Positions 5,762 to 11,251 of a DNA stretch of 17,518 bases are shown piece after piece. Both the position numbers and the translations under genes were made by a program. Source of the DNA: Thiotrichales bacterium (GTDB lineage Bacteria > Pseudomonadota > Gammaproteobacteria > Francisellales > CACEW01); the NCBI GenBank assembly GCA_947476405.1, contig CANJQG010000039.1, forward strand, positions 1-17,518, read 5' to 3'. The notes beneath the pieces are model-generated. The model did not search any database. It saw nothing but the letters and a program-made list of their open reading frames with translations, and had not been told where the DNA came from. Every line of letters begins with the position of its first letter. The stretch's first letter is position 1.

Positions 5762-5935
5762 GCATTGCGGTTGCATTGCACGGCGTGTTTTTGCTTTTTT
5801 CGTGTCCGACAACCGCATTGCAATTTACCGCAGAATAAGGGGCATGGGGCGCATTGCAGATGCAATGCAAAATGAAAAACAGCACATGCAGACCGCAAAA
5901 ACTAAGGATGCAGTGCAGTTGCATTGCTGCAATGC
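5762..5935. repeat. Array of seven GCATTGC/GCAATGC heptamers
   Basis: GCATTGC occurs at 5762, 5773, 5815, 5851 and 5921, and its reverse complement GCAATGC at 5862 and 5929. Two pairs form hairpins or near-palindromes: GCATTGC-agat-GCAATGC (5851-5868) and TGCATTGC-t-GCAATGCA (5920-5936). A reading frame crosses this region but reflects the repeats rather than a gene. Confidence 0.6.
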
Positions 5936-5950
5936 ACGCCTGGCCGTAAA

Positions 5951-6136
5951 CTTTTTAAATCAGAATCAGCTATGTAAGCCTTGATTTTACTAGGTCTGAT
6001 TGGGATGCAAGCCATTGCGAGGGGTGTGAGATTCTTCGGTTTAGTATTCGCCGCAGACTAGTTTATTTTTCTGTTTCTGATTTTTTTCTGAATGCATAGT
6101 CACATTTTCATGGAGCCATTAACGGCAATTGAGTGC
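5951..6136 (+). repeat. Long inverted repeat, left arm (about 187 bp)
   Basis: The segment is about 75-80 % identical by eye to the reverse complement of 8906-9096. Shared blocks include ATTTTACTAG, GATTGGG, GCAAGCCATTGCGA, GGGTGTG, TTTAGTATTC and GGAGCCATTAACGGC. The arms bracket the dinJ-yafQ, kfrA and XRE genes. Both may be diverged copies of an element whose mobility genes are gone. Confidence 0.8.
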
Positions 6137-6244
6137 AGATCAAAAAAATCAAAATCAGGATAAGCCCGCAGGATTTAACAATTCACGCAAAGAGAAAAGC
6201 CTTATAGACTTCATGTTGCTTTTTAAACAACAGAGGAAGAAAAA

Positions 6245-6385
6245 ATGATGATCACAATTAGTGGGCTTGTTACTGCTCAGATAGTTATTCATATTCACTT
6301 AGCCCATGTAATTTTGTTTGGTCTCATAGAAGTGAGGAAGAAAATCAAAAAATCACGATTGGCGGCTTTACAGCCCAAGAATTGA
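6245..6385 (+). CDS. Small hydrophobic peptide with basic tail
   Basis: This is a 46-residue peptide: a hydrophobic stretch at about residues 3-29 (ISGLVTAQIVI, HVILFGLIEV) followed by the basic tail RKKIKKSR. The ATG has a good site, GAGGAAG, upstream. Size and layout (one membrane helix plus cationic end) are like type I toxins or small membrane peptides, but I recognise no family. The start of the peptide (EEEKMMITISGLVTAQ in the extended frame) is echoed 101 bases later as EENQKITIGGFTAQE in another frame, so the region looks like a duplicated and broken gene start. Real expression is uncertain. Confidence 0.35.
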   Translation: MMITISGLVTAQIVIHIHLAHVILFGLIEVRKKIKKSRLAALQPKN

Positions 6386-6394
6386 GGCGTGTAT

Positions 6395-6604
6395 TTATTT
6401 TTTAATTATCCCTTTTAGCTTCTCCACTATTCCAGATGAGGCAGTCTTCATAATCTTTTGTTGCTCAATTGGAGTTCCATCTGGACGTACTATAGTACCC
6501 TTACTGGAAGTTTTGAGTTTTTCCACCATACGATATTGAGCTTCATGGCTCATACCATCGCCTAGTTTGATTAGACGTCCAGTTGTCTTTTTTTCTTCTG
6601 CCAT
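6395..6604 (-). CDS. Small protein of unknown function, end of dinJ-yafQ operon
   Basis: This is a 69-residue basic protein with no membrane segment or recognised motif. Its centre (KGTIVRPDGTPIEQQ) could be a short beta hairpin between two helices. The start is supported by GAGG six bases upstream, and it lies 12 bases after the membrane protein gene. It is the fourth and last gene of a minus-strand run beginning with dinJ. The conserved spacing suggests co-translation with the membrane protein, perhaps as a pair. No terminator is obvious after it. Confidence 0.65.
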   Translation of the reverse strand: MAEEKKTTGRLIKLGDGMSHEAQYRMVEKLKTSSKGTIVRPDGTPIEQQKIMKTASSGIVEKLKGIIKK

Positions 6605-6616
6605 GATTACCTCGAT

Positions 6617-7012
6617 TTAGTTAAAAAAATAAGTTGCCAGCCCCACAACTCCTAGAAAAAAACAAATAAATGCATAAAAATTACACCGCTCGGAGCGTAG
6701 ATCAGCTTTTTTTGCCGCAGTTTTATTTTTTTCCATCTTATCCATGTCATCAGCCGTTACGCCCTTAACCTGAGAGTGAAGAGCATGGTTGGTAAAAAAG
6801 AACGAAAGAAGTATAAATAAAATACAAAGAACAAAAAACACCATGCCATATTTAAAAAGTTCAGGATGTGGACTTTTGAGCACTTTGTCATGTACTGTAA
6901 CTCCTAACCCAATTGCAGCACTGGAAAGCGTTAAAAAGGCATTATCTCGTTGTGTTGAGTTTTTAACAATTGCCTTGTCTAACCTGGATATGGTTTGCGG
7001 AGTATCAGTCAT
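6617..7012 (-). CDS. Membrane protein downstream of the DinJ-YafQ toxin
   Basis: This 131-residue protein has two clear membrane helices, residues about 53-74 (KYGMVFFVLCILFILLSFFF) and 110-130 (CNFYAFICFFLGVVGLATYF), and a weaker hydrophobic segment at 25-40. A charged loop with many Lys, Asp and Glu (about 82-109) joins the two helices. The N-terminus (ISRLDKAIVKNSTQRDNA) is polar. I do not recognise a family. Its ATG follows the yafQ stop with no gap, so it is expressed with the toxin. A role as membrane effector or anchor, or a cargo gene stabilised by the TA pair, are all possible. Confidence 0.75.
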   Translation of the reverse strand: MTDTPQTISRLDKAIVKNSTQRDNAFLTLSSAAIGLGVTVHDKVLKSPHPELFKYGMVFFVLCILFILLSFFFTNHALHSQVKGVTADDMDKMEKNKTAAKKADLRSERCNFYAFICFFLGVVGLATYFFN

Positions 7013-7294
7013 TTAAAAAAGCTCACTATGTGACCCCATCCTTGCCAATAAAAGGATGTCGTCATATTTTTTGTAAATTAAGAGCCAATCAGGTTTTATA
7101 TGGCATTCTCTGTAATTTTTCCAGTCATTGGTTAATGAGTGGTCACGGTTTTTTTGAGGCAATGGCTCATCCCTAGACAAAAGGTCTAACACTTTAAAAA
7201 AGTGTTCCATATTGTACTTTCCAGAAGTAGAAACCTTCTTGAAGTCTCGCTTAAATTGATTAATTTGGATTATTTCGCGCACATTTTTTTCCAA
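7013..7294 (-). CDS. yafQ: YafQ-family mRNA-interferase toxin
   Basis: This is a 93-residue RelE/YafQ-fold ribonuclease that cuts mRNA on the ribosome when free of its antitoxin. The residues used by E. coli YafQ are all present with a +2 shift: His52 (RDHSL), His65, Asp69 and Trp70 (CHIKPDW), His89 and Phe93 (GSHSELF, the C-terminus). It should therefore be active. The gene overlaps the end of the antitoxin gene by 25 bases, the normal antitoxin-first order, and is followed directly by the membrane protein. Regulation is expected through DinJ and the DinJ-YafQ complex at 7555-7580. Confidence 0.93.
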   Translation of the reverse strand: MEKNVREIIQINQFKRDFKKVSTSGKYNMEHFFKVLDLLSRDEPLPQKNRDHSLTNDWKNYRECHIKPDWLLIYKKYDDILLLARMGSHSELF

Positions 7295-7536
7295 TCACTA
7301 CGTAACTGTTCAATGCTTGTAACCTCAAGCCCTATTCCCTGCTCGGCTTCCAGTATAGCTTCTCTAGTCACCGCATTTGGGGTATTAATTGAAAAAGGGA
7401 TACGCTTTTCTGCTACAGATTGATAAACAAAAAGCCTGATAGCTTCGCTCAAAGTTAAACCCATTTTTTCAAATACGTGCATTGCTTCGACTTTAACAAA
7501 TGGATCAATGCGGGAGCGGATGACACAATCAGTCAT
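7270..7536 (-). CDS. dinJ: RelB/DinJ-family antitoxin
   Basis: This is an 88-residue antitoxin. The N-terminal RHH domain is typical of the family (RIDPFVKVEAMHVFEKMGLT, then LSEAIRLFVYQSV, then IPFSINTPN) and gives DNA binding and dimerisation; the C-terminal third wraps the toxin. Start: ATG with AAGGA seven bases upstream. It heads the operon dinJ-yafQ-membrane protein-small protein. An inverted repeat directly upstream is the likely operator. Confidence 0.93.
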   Translation of the reverse strand: MTDCVIRSRIDPFVKVEAMHVFEKMGLTLSEAIRLFVYQSVAEKRIPFSINTPNAVTREAILEAEQGIGLEVTSIEQLRSDWKKMCAK

Positions 7537-7554
7537 GATTAATTCCTTTTTTAT

Positions 7555-7580
7555 TATGTAGCTACAGTATAGCTACGATT
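7555..7580. promoter_or_regulatory. Likely DinJ operator
   Basis: The palindrome GTAGCTAC (7558-7565) is followed by TAGCTAC (7570-7576), giving two sites 12 bases apart upstream of dinJ. The position fits autoregulation by the antitoxin complex. Confidence 0.5.
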
Positions 7581-7644
7581 ATAAAAAATTGCAAGTCTAA
7601 TTCAAAGTTTCGCCTTGAATGCGAAAGTAACTTGATCGAAACCG

Positions 7645-7676
7645 TACGGTACTATACGGTAGGGTACTGTACCGTA
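7645..7676. repeat. TACGGTA/TACCGTA heptamer cluster after kfrA
   Basis: TACGGTA occurs at 7645 and 7655, and the inverted TACCGTA at 7670; ACCGTACGGT (7641-7650) is itself a perfect palindrome, and TACGGTAC (7645-7652) pairs with GTACCGTA (7669-7676). It lies just after the kfrA stop and could be a terminator or a protein-binding cluster. Confidence 0.55.
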
Positions 7677-7678
7677 TG

Positions 7679-8263
7679 TCACCTTTTTGTTTCTTTCGCC
7701 AGGGCAGCAAGTTGTTTTTCATATTCGCCGCACTTGGTCTCGGCCACCGCTATTTGAATCTGTGACTGGTGGAGCTTTTCGCGCAGTTCTTCAAGTTTTG
7801 CGTTGAGTTCCTTTTCTCTCCGTTCGCTGTCTGTCACCCTGGATTCAGCGGCAGCAAGTTTTTTCTCATATCCAGCAACGAGGTTTCTATAATGTTGGTC
7901 TAAATCTTCTTTTGTTTTGTACAAGGTGTCGCAGCGCCCCTCAAGTTCAACAACTTCTTTGAGCGTTTCTTCAAGGTTTTTGCGCTCGCGTGTGATCTCT
8001 GCAAGGTGGATTTTGCGGTCATTTTCACGCAGTTTGTAGAGAGCTTCTTGCAGGGATGAGATGAGCGCATCGGGTAAGGGCGCATTTTTAATAACATTCA
8101 CAGCCTCTTGCCATTTTCTGATATGGCCGCTGACCGTTGAAAAGCTCCCGCCTGTAATCCCTGCAACCTTGCGGATAGTAACGGGGTCATTTTGTGCTTC
8201 CAATTCCTTACAGGCTTGTACTACTTCCTCGTAAGAGATACCCTTTCTTCCTGGCGCTGTCAT
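7679..8263 (-). CDS. kfrA: KfrA-type plasmid coiled-coil DNA-binding protein
   Basis: This 194-residue protein has an N-terminal KfrA_N-like winged/HTH domain (about 5-60: GISYEEVVQACKELEAQ, PVTIRKVAGITGGSFSTVSG, HIRKWQEA) and a long charged coiled coil (about 75-190, rich in Glu, Lys, Leu). KfrA proteins of IncP and related plasmids autoregulate and support stable inheritance by forming nucleoprotein structures. Start: AGGAGG seven bases before the ATG. It is shorter than the IncP protein (about 340 residues), mainly in the coil. An inverted repeat upstream covers the promoter, and a near-identical half lies after the XRE gene. Confidence 0.88.
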   Translation of the reverse strand: MTAPGRKGISYEEVVQACKELEAQNDPVTIRKVAGITGGSFSTVSGHIRKWQEAVNVIKNAPLPDALISSLQEALYKLRENDRKIHLAEITRERKNLEETLKEVVELEGRCDTLYKTKEDLDQHYRNLVAGYEKKLAAAESRVTDSERREKELNAKLEELREKLHQSQIQIAVAETKCGEYEKQLAALAKETKR

Positions 8264-8276
8264 GTGTCATCCTCCT

Positions 8277-8306
8277 ATATAGTAACATTTAATAACGTTA
8301 CTATAT
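8277..8306. promoter_or_regulatory. KfrA operator over the kfrA promoter
   Basis: ATATAGTAAC (8277-8286) and GTTACTATAT (8297-8306) are perfect 10-bp arms with a 10-bp spacer. On the minus strand a -10 TATAAT (with TTGCTT further upstream) overlaps the outer arm, so binding would repress kfrA. Self-regulation is known for KfrA. Confidence 0.75.
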
Positions 8307-8427
8307 TATAGTGTTTGGAGGGGAAAAGCAAGCGGAATCACTTTATTTTGCAAATAAGGCGGGGTAGGTTGGAAAGTGTCGTAAGATGGGGTAGGATCAG
8401 AGGCAAGTTGTTGAAGGGGGCGTCACT

Positions 8428-8739
8428 ATGAATATTAATCAAAGCTTGATAGAAGAGCTAGAGGGCGTGGCGGGTCAAGACTTCGCACTGTCTTATTTCA
8501 TGGCCTCAATTAGAAGAGGTGAGGGGCTTTCGCAAGTCGAGTTTTCTAAAAAGCTGGGCGTATCCAAGCAGTTTATTTGTGATCTTGAGCGTCGGCGGCG
8601 GTCGATTAGCCCAAAAGTAGCGGAAGAATTTGCTTTGAAGCTGGGGTATTCCCCGAAGCAATTTATTAAGTTGTGCTTGCAGGATATGATTAATAGGCAG
8701 GGGCTAGAGTACAAGGTAGTGATTGAAGATGTCGGCTGA
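8428..8739 (+). CDS. XRE-family helix-turn-helix protein
   Basis: This 103-residue protein has a single XRE-type HTH at about residues 34-58 (LSQVEFSKKLGVSKQFICDLE). The N-terminal 25 residues (LIEELEGVAGQDFALSYFMA) and the C-terminal tail resemble antitoxin-like or HigA-like regulators, but no toxin gene is adjacent. Start: AAGGGGGCG lies six bases upstream. It is transcribed away from kfrA across a 164-base gap holding the KfrA operator, so the two may be co-regulated. An orphan antitoxin or plasmid regulator are both plausible. Confidence 0.8.
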   Translation: MNINQSLIEELEGVAGQDFALSYFMASIRRGEGLSQVEFSKKLGVSKQFICDLERRRRSISPKVAEEFALKLGYSPKQFIKLCLQDMINRQGLEYKVVIEDVG

Positions 8740-8762
8740 TTAGATTGTTAAGTGACTAATAC

Positions 8763-8783
8763 AGTATCGTTATTAAATGTTAC
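8763..8783. promoter_or_regulatory. Second KfrA-site-like sequence
   Basis: GTATCGTTATTAAATGTTACT differs by one base from the inner part of the kfrA operator read on the minus strand (GTAACGTTATTAAATGTTACT). It lies 24 bases after the XRE stop, so the XRE gene is bracketed by two such sites. Binding by KfrA is inference. Confidence 0.55.
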
Positions 8784-8792
8784 TTTTTAATT

Positions 8793-8889
8793 TAGTGTGA
8801 CAGTTATGCGCATTCTATAGTTGTCACACTGGTGCATAATATTGATCACTCGCAAGTATGCAATTGCATAAGTGAAATTGCATACTTGC
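8793..8889. repeat. Two hairpins around a split iteron
   Basis: AGTGTGACA (8793-8801) pairs with TGTCACACT (8822-8830). GCAAGTATGCAATT (8852-8865) pairs perfectly with AATTGCATACTTGC (8876-8889). Between them GCATAAT-attg-ATCACTCGCA (8834-8854) is an iteron core split by four inserted bases. Confidence 0.65.
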
Positions 8890-8905
8890 AACATGGCATT
8901 TTTAA

Positions 8906-9096
8906 GCACTCAAACGCCGTTAATGGCTCCCCGCCAAGGCTATTAACCACCTAACAAAAAAGAATCATAAACAGAAAAAATAGGCTAGTCAGCGTTGAAT
9001 ACTAAATCGAAAAATCACACACCCTTCGCAATGGCTTGCAGCCCAATCAAAGCTAGTAAAATAAAGGCTTGCATGGCTGTTTGTGATTTTAAAAAA
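8906..9096 (-). repeat. Long inverted repeat, right arm
   Basis: This is the partner of 5951-6136, in opposite orientation. The best conserved blocks are GCCGTTAATGGCTCC, GAATACTAAA, TCGCAATGGCTTGC and CCCAATC. The motif AGCTAGTAAAA inside it also occurs between the hairpins of the elements at 9405 and 9850, which hints that the repeat families are related. Confidence 0.8.
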
Positions 9097-9110
9097 TGCG
9101 CTTGTAAATT

Positions 9111-9285
9111 GTATTACCGTAAGACAAACGTAATACATCCTTATTTTATGAGCTTTACAGCCTTGTTTTCGTGATTTGTCTTACATTTGTAATACTGCTG
9201 TAACTCGCATTCTATGGTGAATTGTAAGACAATTATTTTGAGCTAAAAGCCTCAAAAACAGCATTGTCTTACATTTGTCTTATGG
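9111..9285. repeat. Alternating GTAAGACAA array
   Basis: GTAAGACAAA at 9119, TTTGTCTTAC at 9175, TGTAAGACAAT at 9223, ATTGTCTTACA at 9263, and a weaker TTTGTCTTAT at 9275. The sites alternate in strand, so neighbouring pairs form 10-11 bp stems. GTATTAC/GTAATAC (9111-9136) adds a further stem. No gene lies in 8740-9565. Confidence 0.6.
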
Positions 9286-9404
9286 GGTTAATAGAGTTTA
9301 ATTTAAACAAGTGTGGGATTACGTCACGTTCCGTAGCATTGATTCATACCCTCAGATCGTCACCCATAAATTTTAAAAAAACACTATCTTAATTTTTGCT
9401 TTTT

Positions 9405-9511
9405 AGAATAAAGTCACGGGTGGGTTTTCCCCCCGTGACGTTATTCTATCGATGTCATGTAAGCTAGTAAAACTGTCAAAAATTTCTTTCAACGCTGTCC
9501 TGGTCGGACAG
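9405..9511 (+). repeat. Two-hairpin element, copy 3
   Basis: Hairpin a: AGAATAA-a-GTCACGGG (9405-9420) pairs with CCCGTGAC-g-TTATTCT (9432-9447), one mismatch. Hairpin b: CTGTCC (9495-9500), loop TGGTC, GGACAG (9506-9511). The linker AAGCTAGTAAAA and the trailing GGATATGGGTATTTT are shared with copy 4 at 9850. GCATGTTTAA follows both. Confidence 0.75.
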
Positions 9512-9565
9512 GATATGGGTATTTTCAAGGCAATTCACTCTGTTTTTTTGCATGTTTAACGCAAA

Positions 9566-9655
9566 TTAAAATTGACGCTTCATGATGATGAGCTGGTCAA
9601 ATATTTACTGACAATAGGCACGCATTGTCATAAAATAAATTCATGGAAGAACTGA
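9566..9655 (+). pseudogene. C-terminal fragment of a RelE-like toxin (tentative)
   Basis: An open stretch without a start reads LKLTLHDDELVKYLL, then TIGTHCHKI, then a stop at 9653-9655. The pattern, a last beta strand followed by IGTH or IGSH near the C-terminus, is typical of RelE/HigB-like toxins. The N-terminal part is absent; copy 3 of the two-hairpin element lies where it would be. It precedes an antitoxin-like gene by 16 bases, the toxin-first order known for some CopG-antitoxin pairs. The fragment is short, so this is tentative. Confidence 0.35.
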
Positions 9656-9671
9656 ACTGTAAATTTTCGAT

Positions 9672-9818
9672 ATGAATACTAAAACGATGAACCTTGATCC
9701 AGAAGAGCAAAGCCTGCTTGATTCTTTTGAAAGGGGTGAATGGCAGTCTGTCAAAGACCTGCCCGCGCAAAAGAAAATGGCTGTAGATGCGGCTAGACGC
9801 TTTCTTAAAATAAATTGA
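9672..9818 (+). pseudogene. Truncated CopG-type antitoxin
   Basis: This 48-residue frame reads MNTKTMNLDPEEQSLLDSFE, then RGEWQSVKDLP, and ends AARRFLKIN. It looks like the N-terminal half of antitoxins with the LDxEEQxLLxSFExGEW start, which normally continue into a C-terminal RHH domain of about 40 residues. Here a stop falls where that domain would begin, so DNA binding should be lost. There is no clear ribosome-binding site. Together with the toxin-like fragment upstream it looks like a decayed TA module trapped between two copies of a repeat element. A functional short antitoxin is possible but less likely. Confidence 0.5.
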
Positions 9819-9849
9819 CTAAAAACCACGATTAAATTTTGACTTTTAG

Positions 9850-9956
9850 AACAACGTCACGAGTGAGTTTTCTCTCGTGACGTTGTTTGGGCGATGCTTT
9901 GTAAGCTAGTAAAACCGTTAAAACTTTCTTTAAAAACAATCCTAACAAACAAGGAT
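9850..9956 (+). repeat. Two-hairpin element, copy 4
   Basis: Hairpin a: AACAACGTCACGAG (9850-9863) pairs perfectly with CTCGTGACGTTGTT (9874-9887). Hairpin b: ATCCT (9939-9943) pairs with AGGAT (9952-9956). Spacing and flanks match copy 3, while both arms of each stem have changed together. Downstream to 10140 I see only GCGAAAT inverted and direct repeats (10021-10056) and the yefM promoter region. Confidence 0.75.
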
Positions 9957-10097
9957 ATGGGTATTTTTAACGCAAAATCACCTTATTTTTTGCATGTTTA
10001 AAGTAGCTCAAAATTGTCAATTTCGCACCGATGCGAAATACATCAATGCGAAATTTTATTTTAGCCCCGTTCGATTTTTCTTGCAAAAAGTAGTTTT

Positions 10098-10118
10098 TTG
10101 TACAATAATAGGTACAAT
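10098..10118. promoter_or_regulatory. Likely YefM operator/promoter
   Basis: TTGTACAA (10098-10105) and GTACAAT (10112-10118) repeat the TGTACA-like core that YefM proteins bind. They lie 23-43 bases before the yefM start, over the expected promoter, consistent with autorepression. Confidence 0.55.
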
Positions 10119-10140
10119 GATGTATTAAGGGGATAAAAAA

Positions 10141-10395
10141 ATGGAAAACATGAATTATTCTAATTTTAGAAATAATTTGTCCGCAGCTTTGGATATGGTC
10201 AATGAAAACCATAATCCCATTCTGATTACAAGACAATCTGGAAAACCAGCGGTTGTTATGTCTTTGGACGACTTCAAATCATATGAAGAAACGGCGTATC
10301 TCATGTCTAGTGCTCGAAACATTGAGCGATTGAATCAAGCAGTTGAACAGCTTGAGAAAGGACAGGGTATGACTCACGAGCTTATTGAACAATGA
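10141..10395 (+). CDS. yefM: YefM antitoxin (Phd/YefM family)
   Basis: This is an 84-residue antitoxin that neutralises YoeB and represses its own operon. The N-terminal Phd/YefM fold is clear (MNYSNFRNNLSAALDMVNEN, then PILITRQSGKPAVVMSLDDF, then KSYEETAYLMSS). The C-terminal helices with LNQAVEQLEKG are the toxin-binding part. AAGGGGA lies eight bases before the ATG. Its stop overlaps the toxin start by four bases. Confidence 0.96.
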   Translation: MENMNYSNFRNNLSAALDMVNENHNPILITRQSGKPAVVMSLDDFKSYEETAYLMSSARNIERLNQAVEQLEKGQGMTHELIEQ

Positions 10396-10646
10396 AGTTA
10401 ATTTGGGCAAGTAATGCATGGGAAGATTATCTTTACTGGCAAGAAAATGACAAGAAGACTCTGAGGCGCATTAATGAACTCATTAAAGCAACTCAGCGAG
10501 AGCCTTTTGATGGCATAGGCGACCCAGAGCCTCTTAAGCATAACTGGAAGGGTTATTGGTCTCGCCGCATTAATCGAGAGCACCGACTTCTTTATAAAGT
10601 ACAGGGTGATGAGCTTTGGATTATGCAGTGCCGGTATCACTATTAG
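10392..10646 (+). CDS. yoeB: YoeB ribosome-dependent mRNase toxin
   Basis: This 84-residue toxin has the residues used by E. coli YoeB at the same numbers: Glu46 (GIGDPEPL), Arg65 (NREHRLLY), His83 and Tyr84 (CRYHY, the C-terminus). Length equals the E. coli protein, so it is probably active. The start ATG is inside the yefM stop (ATGA), giving coupled synthesis. A terminator follows at 10709. It is the second intact type II TA pair on this plasmid. Confidence 0.97.
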   Translation: MKLIWASNAWEDYLYWQENDKKTLRRINELIKATQREPFDGIGDPEPLKHNWKGYWSRRINREHRLLYKVQGDELWIMQCRYHY

Positions 10647-10708
10647 GCTTTGTGCTACGGAAGGTGCGATAACTCGACACTTGTTTAAATTAAAAACATA
10701 TTTAATTG

Positions 10709-10730
10709 GCGCACACCTGTGCGCTTTTTA
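10709..10730 (+). terminator. Intrinsic terminator after yoeB
   Basis: GCGCAC (10709-10714), loop ACCT, GTGCGC (10719-10724), then a short T run. It separates yefM-yoeB from the opposing recombinase operon. Confidence 0.75.
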
Positions 10731-10756
10731 TATCACGCTAATTTTACTAAATTATC

Positions 10757-10795
10757 ACGTTGTATAATATTATGTTGCATAAAGTTATACAACGT
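10757..10795. other. 11-bp inverted repeat beside the recombinase operon
   Basis: ACGTTGTATAA (10757-10767) and TTATACAACGT (10785-10795) are perfect arms with a 17-bp spacer. A related TATACAATG follows at 10800. Tyrosine recombinases bind 11-13 bp inverted arms, but their spacers are usually 6-8 bp, so this may be an operator or terminator instead. Confidence 0.4.
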
Positions 10796-10820
10796 AAAAA
10801 TATACAATGGCAGATTAGCT

Positions 10821-11024
10821 CTATGCCCTGGCAATCAGTCTAGCCATATACTCTTCTTTTGTGAGCTTCCCTTCTTCCGCAAGTTTGAGGTCTTTTAAGC
10901 TGTCAGTTGGTAATGCAGTGCCTTCCAGGTACAAGCTGGCAAGCGCTTCATGGCACTTCTTACTCATCGTTTTAATGACTTCAATTGCCTCTGCGTCATA
11001 AATTTCATAAAAACTTGGATTCAT
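10821..11024 (-). CDS. Small acidic/helical protein, end of recombinase operon
   Basis: This is a 67-residue helical protein. The C-terminal segment (LKLAEEGKLTKEEYMARLIA) resembles the short helical end of VbhA-type antitoxins, but the match is too weak to name. Its ATG overlaps the stop of the WGR-like gene by four bases, so it is translationally coupled. The three-gene run recombinase - WGR-like - small protein suggests a shared job in recombination or plasmid maintenance. Confidence 0.7.
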   Translation of the reverse strand: MNPSFYEIYDAEAIEVIKTMSKKCHEALASLYLEGTALPTDSLKDLKLAEEGKLTKEEYMARLIARA

Positions 11025-11251
11025 GGTGATAGTCCTTCAATGAGATGATAGCCCCGTTTGACCCTGACCTTGTGAAGCTGGTCTATTTCATCCTGGGCGT
11101 TTTGATATGAGCGGGCAAGCTTCATAGACTGGCTGCCCATTTTGTTAAATTTTCCGCCCCAATACTGGTGCAAAACCCAATCGCCTAAAAGGTCTTGATG
11201 CAGGTCGCATACATAATAGCGGCTGTCGGTCTCCCAGCGTTTGATTACCAT
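11021..11251 (-). CDS. WGR-like small protein
   Basis: This 76-residue protein looks like a single compact WGR-type beta domain: RWETDSRYYVCDLHQDLLGDW, then VLHQYWGGKF as the WG-containing strand, GSQSMKLARSYQNAQDEI, and a closing KRGYHLIE. WGR domains of known proteins bind nucleic-acid ends; here the motif reads WGGKF, not WGR, so function is uncertain. GGGAG lies five bases before the ATG, which overlaps the end of the recombinase gene by seven bases. The partner relation to the recombinase comes only from this coupling. Confidence 0.7.
   Translation of the reverse strand: MVIKRWETDSRYYVCDLHQDLLGDWVLHQYWGGKFNKMGSQSMKLARSYQNAQDEIDQLHKVRVKRGYHLIEGLSP

Noticed and set aside
5682..5984. 100-residue plus-strand reading frame.
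   Set aside because: It crosses the GCATTGC array and the inverted-repeat arm, and its composition (many Cys, Arg, His) comes from the repeats.
10021..10056. Possible XerCD/dif-like site from ATTTCGCA-ccga-TGCGAAAT and a third GCGAAAT.
   Set aside because: The spacer is 4 bp and the arms do not fit the 11-6-11 pattern of dif or pdif sites. It is more likely an operator or chance repeat.
9967..10236. 89-residue minus-strand reading frame.
   Set aside because: It is antisense to yefM and its operator, with no start signal.
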